Assembly: GCF_009389715.1 (NCBI RefSeq)
Contig: NC_052399.1
Coordinates: forward strand, 19,905,646 to 19,969,645
DNA: 64,000 nucleotides
Direction of reading: 5' to 3'
From: Phoenix dactylifera
Lineage: Eukaryota > Streptophyta > Magnoliopsida > Arecales > Arecaceae
Shown one piece after another: positions 21,382 to 31,321 of this stretch. The position numbers and the translations under genes were made by a program. The notes beneath the pieces were generated by a model that ran no database searches, had not been told where the DNA came from, and saw only the letters and a program-made list of their open reading frames with translations. The stretch's first letter is position 1. The number at the start of each line of letters is the position of its first letter.

Positions 21382-23509
21382 TGTGCCAAAAGCTTGTGAA
21401 ATATTGAAGAGGATGGGAGACAAAAAGTCACACATCACCTACTCATTTACGGTTTAGTGAATAGTCAAATGCCGGAAGATACTAACGTTGAACCACCAAT
21501 AAAAGTTCCACATCCTACAATCTTGTGTGCATTGCGAGACATGATATCATTAAAAATAATACAGGAAATTTTGACCCTGGCATGCTGAAGCGGCTCGAGT
21601 AAAGATTGTTTCTTCTATAAAACTTGCATTCATATATGCTTGGTTGTATTATTGTTAAATCCACTTTTCAGAAATCTTAAAGGGGAAAACTTAACATCTT
21701 CTGCACACAAGTACGCATGGGTTCGAACCCCATAGCCAGCAATGGAGCTTCTGTAATTTTTTTGACATCAAAATTAGCGGAGGACACCAAAGCACTGCCA
21801 TCTTTATTACGTGGCTATCATGCCAAATTGGTGGAAGGTGTACACCGGAGAGGAGATTTGTTCAGAATCATCGCATGAGCACACCAAAAAAAAAAAAAAA
21901 AAAAAACACGAGTGAAAGAAAAAAACAAAAAACATTGTCATATAAGCTGGTATTCCAAGAGAGATAAATAAAAATATTTTTCTAACATAAAAATAAAAGG
22001 AATAATCAATTCAAAAAAAATTTGAACTATTTGAGGAGGAAAGTTTCAAGTTTCTTCTGGACTTTAATTTAGTGCAATCAGGTTATCAAATTTTTAAATT
22101 CATTTAATTCAGATGCTGACATGAATTCCGTCTGACTATTTATAATGGATTGTCACGGTGATGTCACATGAGGCATCATCCTCTTCTGCTATAATAAGCT
22201 GGTCACATAACATTGCATAACAATTTCTTTACGATAGCCAAACAAAATTCAAGATCCAAATTGAACAAATTTAAAAGTTTGATGTCATGGTTGCACTAAA
22301 TTAAATTTAGTCGAAAACTCTCAAATAGTTTAAATTTTTTTTTTTGCCATAACTATTCCAAAAAAAAAAAATAAAAAAAGGAAGAGAGGCCTCATTGCCA
22401 TCACTTTGTCTCGTAACACTAATCCTATGATAAAATACTTGGAAATATATAGCAAAGCCAATTTGAGAGTATAACTTGTGGAGCTTGGGCGTGATAAGTA
22501 CATCTAATCCACCTTCATGAAATCAAAATTCAAAAGGATTATTCTCTATAAACCCTGCTGGTAGATTAACAGTAGTGATACGTCAACCATACCATGTTAC
22601 ATCATAAAAATTAGGTCCCACGAGAAATAGCTGTAAGTCCCATACGGCATCTTTGTTCCGCGTTCAAGACCAGTGCAGCCTACTCGCAGGGCTCAAATTA
22701 AAAGCTCTCCCCCACGAGACCATCAAAGCCCATCAAGCAATTCTTAGGTCTGTTTAACGGGCCCGAGCCAAGCCCGAGGCTCGGGCTCGATTCATTTCAC
22801 AGAAGTTCGGACTCGAGCTTGGTACGGGAGCTCGGTATTTGGGCTCGAGCTCGGGCTTGCTTGGCAAAGCAATGACTCGGCGCGACGGGCTTGGGCTTGC
22901 CCCCAGCTCGCCAGTCTGCTCGGGCTCGATAACAAAGATCCAGTATGTTAAAAAAACTCTATTTGTATATACTCTATACAGTCCTTTGTGGGAGTGAGCA
23001 ATTCAGTATATCCTCTATTTGTATTGCTTTGTGCTACCTAACAAGCTGGGTTTTGTTGGATCAGAGAGCCAGTGGGATGCAATTGGTGGAAGTTCTGGAA
23101 TGGCAACAGTCCAGATGTTATAATGTTTGCATTTTAATGTTCAAGCTCAATTGGCCAAATCAATCTCTTTTAACCTTTCCCTAGATTGACTGCACTAACA
23201 GACTAAGAGATCAAATCTTCTGGCATTTCAGACTGTAACTGGAATTTTCAGTCTGTAACTAGAATGCAAACATGTCCATGAAAAAGTAAAGGCTATGGTA
23301 AGGTATAACAAGTGATATCAATATGCTATTGAAGGGAACTTTGGAATGAGTTGAAAACACAACTTGAAACAAAATATTTGGGAACGTGAGTGCAAGAAAT
23401 TAAAATATATGCGATGGAGTCAACAAGCACATTCATGAAGAGAACTTCAGCTGCTTCACATTAAGCGGATTTTTTTTTCTCTTTCTTCTTTCTTTCTTTA
23501 ATCACACTT
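21382..23509. other. AT-rich spacer with a GAGCTCGGGCTCG-type repeat patch, no gene seen
   Basis: Mostly low-complexity AT-rich DNA with an A-run at about 21887-21906. At about 22755-22932 there is a degenerate repeat of GGCTCGGGCTCGAG-like words, partly self-complementary, of a kind seen dispersed in many plant genomes. No RNA gene or convincing coding exon was found. Confidence 0.5.
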
Positions 23510-23997
23510 TTTCAGTTCTCTGCACTGTCAACTTATCTCACCAGTCTTAATGAGGTCACATCCTCAAGGATTTTATGCCCACTCTGCTCGCTAGTTGTTT
23601 TTCCTTTGAGTAAAAGCATCACATTTGAGCTGTGAATAGGTGCTTCAATCTGTTTAACAAAGATTTGAAGTGGCAATTTATGCTCAAATAAGTATGCCAG
23701 AAGAAAAGGGAACAAATAGAACAAACTAGGAAAATTCAAGACCATAATTCCATTAGGAGCAAAGCTACCTTCACAATCTGCCCTGCTCCACCTGTTCTCT
23801 ACTCTTCATGTGTTTTGTCTTCAAGTTCATGTCTTTTTACAATCAGAGTACTGTTATTGCCTGAAAACCCGAGTAATCTCTCCAATTTTGCCTTGCTCAT
23901 GACCTGAGATAATTTTCACAGTGTCGCCACTTTAACATGACATCTTTTGCAACTATGGGGGAGGCTGTTTGGTTTACATTTCTTACGCTCCAACGTT
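23510..23997 (-). pseudogene. Broken copy of nuclear gene for chloroplast ribosomal protein bL24 (RPL24), intron retained
   Basis: The upper exon (about 23769-23997) encodes LERKKCKPNSLP, then a KOW-like core (GDTVKIISGHEQGKIGEI, in a shifted frame) and NLKTKHMK. It ends at a plausible donor GAAG|GTAGC. The lower exon starts at 23649 after AACAG and encodes IEAPIHSSNVML, then (shifted) YSKEKQLASRVG, then (shifted back) GHKILEDV, before collapsing. This order matches the plastid ribosomal L24 family and differs from the mitochondrial and cytosolic paralogues. Four or more frame breaks and a deletion near the end make it non-coding as read. The retained intron argues for a genomic duplicate, not a retrocopy. 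No transit-peptide exon is recognisable upstream. Confidence 0.7.
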
Positions 23998-24000
23998 GAA

Positions 24001-24879
24001 GCTGCAATAAAAGACACTAATATTCTTTAAAGCCAGTTACATATTTCCATTCAGGAAGTTGTAGCTCATTATACATCGTAATAGAACTATCAATGACAAT
24101 GTATCTAACATAATATAATATTAGATTTAAATAATTATATTTCAGAAAAAATGAGAAACAAGATGTAAAAGAAAAATGAAGTACTAACCCTCATAACAAT
24201 TGTGCATGGCTTATCCACAAAATTGATCTGTATACCACAAAATGTCCAATATATTAGAATTGCAGTCACATAAGATGAATAGTAAAATGTATGTATCATA
24301 AGGGTATAGTACATAAGAAAATATCAGAAAGAGCAAGCATTAACCTTTGTACATTCTTTATTCAACCAATTCCAGAACAATCTGAGGTGACAGAATGGAA
24401 TATCCTTAAAACACACATGTTATCCCATTAAAACTCCTATCTGAGGTGCCAGAGAGGAAAGCTGTAATACTTTTCTTCATAACATAGCAGCTTTCTTATA
24501 GCAACAAAACTTGTACATCTTCAAAAAATGTTGAAGTTATGCTTAGAAAGGAAAAATGATCAAGTTAGTATTAACCACAATCCAAGCACAAAGGCAATGA
24601 CAATCAAAAAGAATTTAAATGGTCTAAGTGAAACCTTAACAAACTAAAAAACATCCCATACAAATCAAGTTCTACAAAAGAGTTCAAGAAAACACAATAA
24701 ACATAATAAATATCAAGTTCTCAAGTAGTCTAGTTTAGACAGCAGTCCTCCTGTTTACATTGCATAAACTCTTCATCAACCCTGTAAAATTAACAAAAAA
24801 ACCAGAAATTATAAATTGACAAAACTAAGTACTAAAAGATATATTAAAATACTATAAATGGTACTGTACATTTGATGAC
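24001..24879. other. AT-rich spacer, no gene seen
   Basis: I find no coding signal, RNA gene or repeat structure here apart from simple AT-rich sequence. It may contain the 3' end of the neighbouring hAT element, but I could not identify terminal inverted repeats. Confidence 0.4.
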
Positions 24880-26536
24880 TGCTCCAATCCAAGCTCATGA
24901 TGCAACCAATCTCTAGTACAAATCAAAGCTTGTACACAGTCTCAGGCTTCAAAGAGCTACGATATTGATCAAGCACTCTACCTCCAGCACTAAATGCAGC
25001 CTCTGAAGCAACAGTAGTATAGGAATGGATAGTATGTCCCCGAGCCATCTTTGATAGATAGCGAAATTTTAGGGTGTTGGCTTCCACCAGCTCAAAGCAT
25101 CAAACTTGTCATAGCCTTCATCACTAGGGCCTGTAAATATCTTCTTCTAGAATATATGTCCAACTCAGTTTTGTTTGTAGGAATAACATCCCGTTGTTGT
25201 TTAGCCCACATATAAAAGTCAACATCAGCCTTCTTTTTCTTTTCAGTTTGGAGGAGGTACTAGTGATATTGCTAGCACTACATTTATTTGTCCCTCTGAA
25301 GATGACATATGCCTTGTACGAGCCATATCTAAAAGCTTCACGAACATCATAAATATGGCGTTGAAAAACATCCACCACCATAAATTTTTGGAAAACAAAA
25401 TATAATGAGCCACATTTTATAGCCGAGGATCCAAAACTGCTCCAATTGCATTAGTAAGTTACAGTCCTCCCCCATACTTCTCAAATTTTTTCATTCATTC
25501 TTCGAGTCATGCGCATCACAAAATCTCTAAGTATCGAAGGCACATATCATTTAATTTCTTTCTTCAACTTCCCAAATTTCTATAAGGACAAATTGAAGTT
25601 GGATATTGACGTCCTGAGAACACTTCTGTGGCTTCATTAAAAAACTTTCCAAAAATTTGTGAAACCACTGTAGCTCGTATCCAGTCCTCCTCGGATGAAT
25701 AACCATTTATAGTTAGAGTCTCTTCCTTGTATATTGAAAACACCGGTTTGAACTCCAATGCTGACTCTAGCATTTCATATGTTGAGTTCCATCGAGTAGG
25801 CACATCAAGTTGAAGAATTTTAGAGGTCGACAACTTCAACTGTTTAACAATTTCATTAAACTTATGAAGTCGTGAAGGAGACATCTTTAGATATTTCACA
25901 CTTTCGCGGATATTCTCAATTACATCCCGTATTTCTGCTAAACCATCTTGTACCATTAGGTTCAAAACATGTGCACAACAACGAACATGAAATATTTTTC
26001 CATTGAAGTAAAGCTTTCCCCTGATTGCAAAATTATCCCTCAAGATCTTGATTGCTGTGTCATTCGAAGATGCATTGTCTAATGTAATAGTGGAAACCTT
26101 ATCTTCAATTTCCCATTCAGTTAGACACTGAAGAATACAATCAGCAATAGTAATTCCGTGTGGGGAAGTGCCAAGCTACAAAAATTTAAAATTCTCTTTG
26201 CAACTTCCATTCAGAATCTAAGAAATGTCCAGTGATGCAAATATACCCTATTGTTTGATTTGAGGTCCATAAATCAGCCGTTAAGCTAATTCTATCACAT
26301 TTCTTAACATTGACCTCAACTTTTGCTTCTCAATTGCAAATATTTTCATGCAGTCATTCCTCAAAGTAACCCGCTCTATTAGTTCAAATTTTGGGTTAAG
26401 AGCTTTACAGAATAAAGCAAAGAACTGATGTTCCACCATCCTAAAAGGATACTCATGCACTATAAACATCTTTGCAAGAATCTCTCTTACCTTGTCTTTA
26501 TCATACTTGTAAGTTGCCAGCATTGGATGACCTTGA
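24880..26536 (-). pseudogene. hAT-superfamily transposase, broken
   Basis: The start encodes LATYKYDKDKVREIL and HEYPFRMVEH, typical of plant hAT (RICESLEEPER/ZBED-like) proteins. Then comes ISLTADLWTSNQTIGYI with the catalytic-region Asp. A stop and frame shift fall near 26180. The text resumes with TLDNASSND, then CAHVLNLMVQDGL and LDVPTRWNSTYEML (about 25564-26043). After another break comes LDIYLEEDIYRP (about 25130), then SEAAFSAGGRVLDQYRSSLK remnants near 24960-25020, the C-terminal dimerisation region. The N-terminal BED finger is missing: upstream sequence is LARP1-like instead. It once cut and pasted DNA; this copy cannot. Confidence 0.85.
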
Positions 26537-26823
26537 GTATCTGAAGACGATGATTTAGGAGAAACCCAAGTAGACTCGGAGAGAGGTGGCCAGGAATCGG
26601 CCCCCCATGACGGGGCCTGCTTCATTGGAGCCATTGGGCGGCATATTCCAAGCCGGCTTCTCCACGGGGAAGGGGACCGATCGGGGGGTTCCGAGAAAGA
26701 GATCGGGGCGCGCGGCGGCGGCGATGAGGGGGCGGCCGGGACGCACTCAGGCTCGCCGCGGACGACGCGGGCGGGGCGGGGGAAGATGCAGTTGGTGGAG
26801 GACCGGTCGGAGCCGGGCGACAT
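26537..26823 (-). pseudogene. LARP1-like N-terminal coding exon fused to hAT sequence
   Basis: From ATG at 26823 (context GGCGATGTCG) the frame reads MSPGSDRSS, then ARVVRGEPECVPAAPSSP. After a shifted segment with KPAWNMPPNGSNEAGPVMG it returns to DSWPPLSESTWVSPKSSSSD. The combination VVRGEPE / KPAWN.P.NG / GPVMG..SWP.LSEST / SPKSSS is the conserved N-terminal block of plant La-related protein 1 (LARP1), an RNA-binding translation and decay factor. Two compensating one-base changes (near 26670 and in the G-run near 26610) put the middle out of frame. The text passes without a gap into hAT transposase at about 26536. No La motif or later LARP1 exon is seen on this strand in the window. Confidence 0.7.
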
Positions 26824-27020
26824 CGCCAGTGACGTAAAGGCTAGGGTTCCGATCGCGGGATCGGCGGGCTTCCGAAGCAAAGAAGGGATTAAAAAAGGGG
26901 GGAAAAAAGCGAGTTACGAGAGAGGAAAAGGGAGGGAAGGGTTTGGCAGGGGATTAGGGGAAATTCCGGGGCTTCACAAATGTATCATCCGATGGGAGCA
27001 CGAGGGAGAGGGGAGCTGAG

Positions 27021-27046
27021 ACTCTCTCTCTCTCTCTCTCTCTCTC
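27021..27046. repeat. (CT)n microsatellite
   Basis: About 13 CT units in the presumed 5' UTR of the LARP1-like fragment; read as GA on the transcribed strand. Confidence 0.9.
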
Positions 27047-27102
27047 GGGGTTTCTTGCTTTTGAGGGCCCGAAAAGGAGCTGTGGGAGAGCGTGTCCTTT
27101 TC

Positions 27103-27109
27103 TTTATAG
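27103..27109 (-). promoter_or_regulatory. TATA box upstream of the LARP1-like exon
   Basis: TATAAAG on the minus strand lies about 280 bp before the ATG, with a CT/GA microsatellite (27021-27046) in the presumed 5' UTR. This layout is typical of plant housekeeping promoters and suggests that the whole 5' end of the parent gene is present. Confidence 0.5.
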
Positions 27110-28134
27110 TGGGGAAGATTAGCGAGGCGACGGGGTAATGCCCTTCCCCTTGCCCCCCTCCCCGCTTGTCTTTGTTCTGCCTGGGTTAAATCACTAATAT
27201 GCCCACGTTGTTCGTGGTTTGGTTGCGTCAGCAATCCTCCTAACTACTAACGTTATCAAAAATTTATTCGCCAAAAGTCTGTAGCAGCTGATTGAAAAAA
27301 CATTCGCCACGTTTTTTAGTTGCTTGACACCTTCGAGATCTCCATGAAGCGGTCAAGAGGAATGTGGATATATCCTTGAAACAAATGTGAATGGCATTGT
27401 GGCACGCTACTTATGTCTACTAAAAGACGAATAAAAGTGTTGGCTAGACCATCTTTTTTTGTTGTCCAGCATTTGAATAGATTTTGTTAGAAAAAATCAG
27501 TTAAACCATAAACTTGACCTAAGCCGGTCTCTTTGGTTCGATTTATACCGATTTGTTTTAAATTCGGATTAGTGCCAATTGAGAAAGATTTGAGTCAAAA
27601 AATTTGGATTGATTGCAATTGGAGTTTTTAAAAAACTGATTCAAACCAAACCAAATCGACCCTATATCCATATATATATATATATATATATATATATCAA
27701 TTTTTATTTTTTATATAAAATAAAATTTTAATGTTTAGAGTTAGCCTAGTCTATTCTGTATCAATGCTATATAAAATGGAATTTTTATGCCTATTTAGTC
27801 CAACTCATTAAACATCAATTCGATAAACAAAATTGAAGCAAACTAAATTTTGTGGATTGGTTTCAAGCAGATTTTATCATTAATTGATTCGGTTTCGATT
27901 TTCTTTTTAGAAAACTGGTTAAAATTGATTGGGTTTCAAATATATCCCTAAGCCAGCCCTGCCTGAACATCCTTGATTGTCGCTCCTCTTCTTCTCCTTC
28001 TTCCAATATTGATTCTTCGAACATTTGCACTGCAGACTTCATTTGCACTGCAAGCTTCCTAAAACTAATCGATCATGAATCCTCTGTGCCATCAAAAAAG
28101 GTAGCCTTATGTATCATGCATAATATATCTTGTT
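27110..28134. other. AT-rich spacer with (TA)n at 27670-27697
   Basis: It contains a TA microsatellite of about 14 units. Around 27480-27900 there is sequence rich in AAACC/GGTTT and CGGTTT words typical of degenerate dispersed repeats. No gene is recognised. Confidence 0.5.
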
Positions 28135-28690
28135 TTGATGGCCGTCCATCTTCTCACGACGGTCATCAAGTGCCGTACAGCATCATGTGCTGCAAATAGC
28201 ACAAAAGGTCCTGGGTCAACTTACCCATCCTCCCCACTCCCCTTCCTTGCCTTCCCTCCTCAACAACTCCCTGCCGGGCGGCAGCATCCCCACCACCACC
28301 ACCAAACCCCCGCTCCTTGCTCCTCAGCCGCAACTCCCTCGTCCTCCGCTTCACATCCGCATCCGCTTCCTCCGGGGGCCCCGTCACAAAACCCACCACC
28401 TCCCCTCGCCGGCCCCACACCCGAATCCGCCAATCCTCGCCTTCCTCACGCTCTCAGCCGGCTGCCGGCTCCCAACTAACGCCAATTCCAGCGCCTCCGA
28501 GCCGGCCGCTGCGGTACAATCCACTCCTGGCGCTCCCCTTCCTAACCCGTCGATAAAAATCCCCTTCAGTAACCCGTCGTGGAATCCCGGAGTCCGGATA
28601 CCCTTTCAGATTCCACTCCGGACCGGGTCCGGTCGGCGAAGTCAGGGCTGGCGGTAGGCCCTGAGGATGGAGGTTCAAGGTTAAGGTTTT
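28135..28690. other. GC-rich island of unknown nature
   Basis: A sharp rise in GC, with open frames on both strands. The minus-strand frame 28166-28420 (EVVGFVTGPPEEADAD...) and plus-strand Pro/Ser-rich frames are both possible. I recognise none. It could be a first exon or UTR fragment of a captured gene, like the LARP1 piece nearby. A CT-rich stretch (28720-28790) follows. Confidence 0.3.
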
Positions 28691-28946
28691 ACTCTAGGGC
28701 CCTTTGCCTTCCTCTCTCACTTCCTCCTCCCCTCTCTCCTTCCCCTGCTTTTCTCCTTCTCACCTCCCTCTTCCTCTTCCTATTTTCGATATACCCCATA
28801 ATGGCATCGTACGGATCCGAATCATATCGAAATGATTGTTGGCTGGTACGGCCTCCGATATTAGTTTAGCAAACTCTGCCTCGAACCAATTGGTCAGTCA
28901 TTTTGTAATGAACTTCGTCCAAAGATTCATGATGATACGTGTTGTG

Positions 28947-29577
28947 TTACGGGATTTCACCCCGGCAACAGCCCGCACACCGGCCCGAGCAAGGAAAGCG
29001 GCTGCGTCCTTTCCAAGATATTGTCCGCTCTGAGCCCTATGAGCGCGGAGCTCGCATGGGTGCGCACCCACCTGCAGGCGCGGAGCTCGTACAAGGAGCT
29101 TAAGTGTTCCTCACGATTTTGTCCCACAAAAGATTCTTCGTGAGAAAGGTTTTTAGGCCTCCTCATTATAAGGCACAGACCTTTCCGCTGATTAGCCGAT
29201 GTGGACTAAAGTTTGGAACCCCATCTCACAACACAGCCCCCCAGCGGGAAGGTCTGTGCGTGGCCGGGGCCCTCCTTCTAGCGCCATCTATTGCGGGATT
29301 TTCACCCCGCAACAGCCCGCACACGGCCGAGCAGGGGAAGCGGCTGCATCCCTCCTGAGGTATTTTTCGCTCTGGGCCCCGCGGGCGCGGAGCTCGCACG
29401 GGGTGCGCACCCACCTGCAGGCGCGGAGCTCGTACAGGGGGCTTGGGCGTTCCTCACGGTTTTGTCCCACAAAAGGGCCCTCGTGAGAAAAAGTTTTAGG
29501 CCTCCTCATTATAAGGTACAGACCTTTTCACTGATTAGCCGATGTGGGACTAAAGTTCGGAACCCCATCCCACAACA
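28947..29577 (-). mobile_element. TRIM-like mini LTR retrotransposon (631 bp, 58-bp interior)
   Basis: Two ~286-bp direct copies (28947-29233 and 29292-29577) start TGTTGTG on the minus strand and end ..CCCG(C/T)A. Between them lie only 58 bp. Read on the minus strand, these begin with a primer-binding-site-like TGGCGCTAGAAGGAGGGCC (29286-29268), close to that of elements 1 and 2. They finish with a purine/G-rich GCTGGGGGGCTG directly before the second TGTTGTG. It has no coding capacity, so it must have moved with enzymes from another element. I found no clean target duplication, so the outer ends remain provisional. Confidence 0.65.
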
Positions 29578-30161
29578 ACACGCTTATGGCCTAAACTGAG
29601 AATTTGGATGAAGCTTTCTAAGTGACTAAGTGGCTAGAAGATCGCTTGGACGGCAAAGACCACAGGCTAATTTTGCAAGTTAGGGGGCCCATCCACATTC
29701 TACCTAGCATCCCCGACATAAGCCTCACAAAACTATCATCATGGGAGGCCTTATCTAAGCCTACTGTGGATCAACAACAAGGCATCTAGCAATCATGGAA
29801 AATTTCTATCATTCGGATCTCAAAATTGGCTAATCAAAGTGAAAATTTTCTTTTATTTTTGAAAAGATCCTGATTAAGTATTTTATTTCACAACACTGAA
29901 AGGTTAGGTGAAGTAGCTGAAGATAGTTAATGTTGAAGAAGAATCTAACTAAATTTCACTATATAAATAGAGATCATGTAACTTAATTTTAATCATTAAG
30001 AAAAGAAAAGAGACTCACACCCTACTTGCACCTTTTTTTATTAATTTAAGCATGTTTGAAGGATTTTTTTTTCTTATTGAATCAAGTATGAAATATGAGG
30101 CCATTTATAATCGATGAAATCCCAAGATGAAAAGGCTGATCAGACCATACACAAAAGGACA

Positions 30162-30192
<31 letters not shown>

Positions 30193-30381
30193 TAAAAAAA
30201 ATAATAAAATAAAAAAAAAAAAACAGATCAATCATATACGAGCTTTGTGTACTTTTTTTCTTTAACAACTAAAGGAAGGCTTTCTTACATTAGAATAATT
30301 CCAAATTACAAGGCAGCGATGCAGATTTTTTTCTCCGAACTAATATTTATTTTTCATCGTACTAAAAGCATGGGATCCTCC

Positions 30382-30412
<31 letters not shown>

Positions 30413-30493
30413 ATATATATATATGTACACCCTTCAGTACAGAACCCCCAAAATTGTAAGACTAGGTAAGCGGCCGGCCAAGTCGGGCGGCTA

Positions 30494-30524
<31 letters not shown>

Positions 30525-30560
30525 TACACACATACACACTCATATTTTCACAAGATATCT
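29578..30560. repeat. Spacer with AAT, TA and CA microsatellites
   Basis: (AAT)n at about 30162-30192, (TA)n at 30382-30424, and a TA-then-CA run at 30492-30538. No gene recognised. The last microsatellites lie in or just beyond the 3' UTR of the HIPP gene. Confidence 0.8.
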
Positions 30561-31321
30561 TCACATAATGGAACAGGCGTTTGGGTTATCATCACTGAAG
30601 ATGGACCGGGCCCTCTCGTCAACGATGTGGGAGTATGTCGGGTTCTGGTAGTAGCCATGCATGTCAGAATCGTTGTACCCATGCTTATAGTAGTTGTAGG
30701 AGTGTGGTTTGGAGTTGAAGATTAGGTGGTGGGCCGGGGTGGGTAGTGCTGGTGGTAGTACTCCTGGGCGTAGGTCCGATACTCCACGTTGTAGGGATAG
30801 GGCCACAGCACCGCCCGCCTCCCCGTCTTCCTCACTGCCTTCAGCACCTTCTTCTGGTCCACGTACCCAGTGACCGTCACCTTTTGCTGCACCATGTCTA
30901 TGTGCACATCATCCACCCCTGTAACACAAAAGAACAATGATATGGTAAGCCCGAGGACCATTTGAAATAGTTAAATAAGAAGATTAGAGAAGCAGGATAT
31001 ATAATTTTTTCGTTACTCTGCATAAGAAAAATGAAGAGAACTTCTTAATTAATTTCTCCCCAGCAGCAAAAGTTTGGTTTGGTTATTGGCTATATATACC
31101 TTCCAACTTAAGAAGTGCCTTCCTTATTTTGCTCTCGCATCCAGAGCAGTCCATGTGAACGCACATCTCAACTATCTGTACAACCACCAAAATATATATA
31201 TGTATCTCATCAGAAGACTATCATCGACTTGCTCAGGCCTAGCCTCCACAAGCATTTAGTATGATAAGATACTGATAGCGAGAAGAAGGTAAGGAAAAGA
31301 GAAGCAGGGGCTTACCGTCAT
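30561..31321 (-). CDS. Heavy-metal-associated isoprenylated plant protein (HIPP), one base short
   Basis: Exons: 31316-31321 (ATGACG|GTAAGC), 31100-31175 (TACAG|ATAG ... GAAG|GTATAT) and 30561-30918 (ACAG|GGGTGG). Intron phases fit. The product starts MTIVEMCVHMDCSGCESKIR, a heavy-metal-associated (HMA) ferredoxin-like domain with metal-binding CSGC. It continues GVDDVHIDMVQQKVTVTGYV, and a Tyr/His-rich tail leads to a C-terminal CSIM, a CaaX prenylation box. HIPPs bind metals and dock on membranes through the lipid. The coding length is 440 nt, one short of a multiple of three. The break lies in a C/G-rich stretch near 30733-30738, and as written the protein stops at 30722, losing the tail and the CaaX box. 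Given its clean structure elsewhere, a lost homopolymer base in the consensus is the simplest explanation. Confidence 0.85.

Noticed and set aside
21715..21750. tRNA-like B box (GGGTTCGAACCCC)
   Set aside because: No A box at the right distance, no cloverleaf arms and no SINE-like tail could be found.
28947..29577. Cassandra-type TRIM with 5S rRNA in its LTR
   Set aside because: Only a short chance resemblance (GCTTGGGCG); the internal control region of 5S rRNA is absent.
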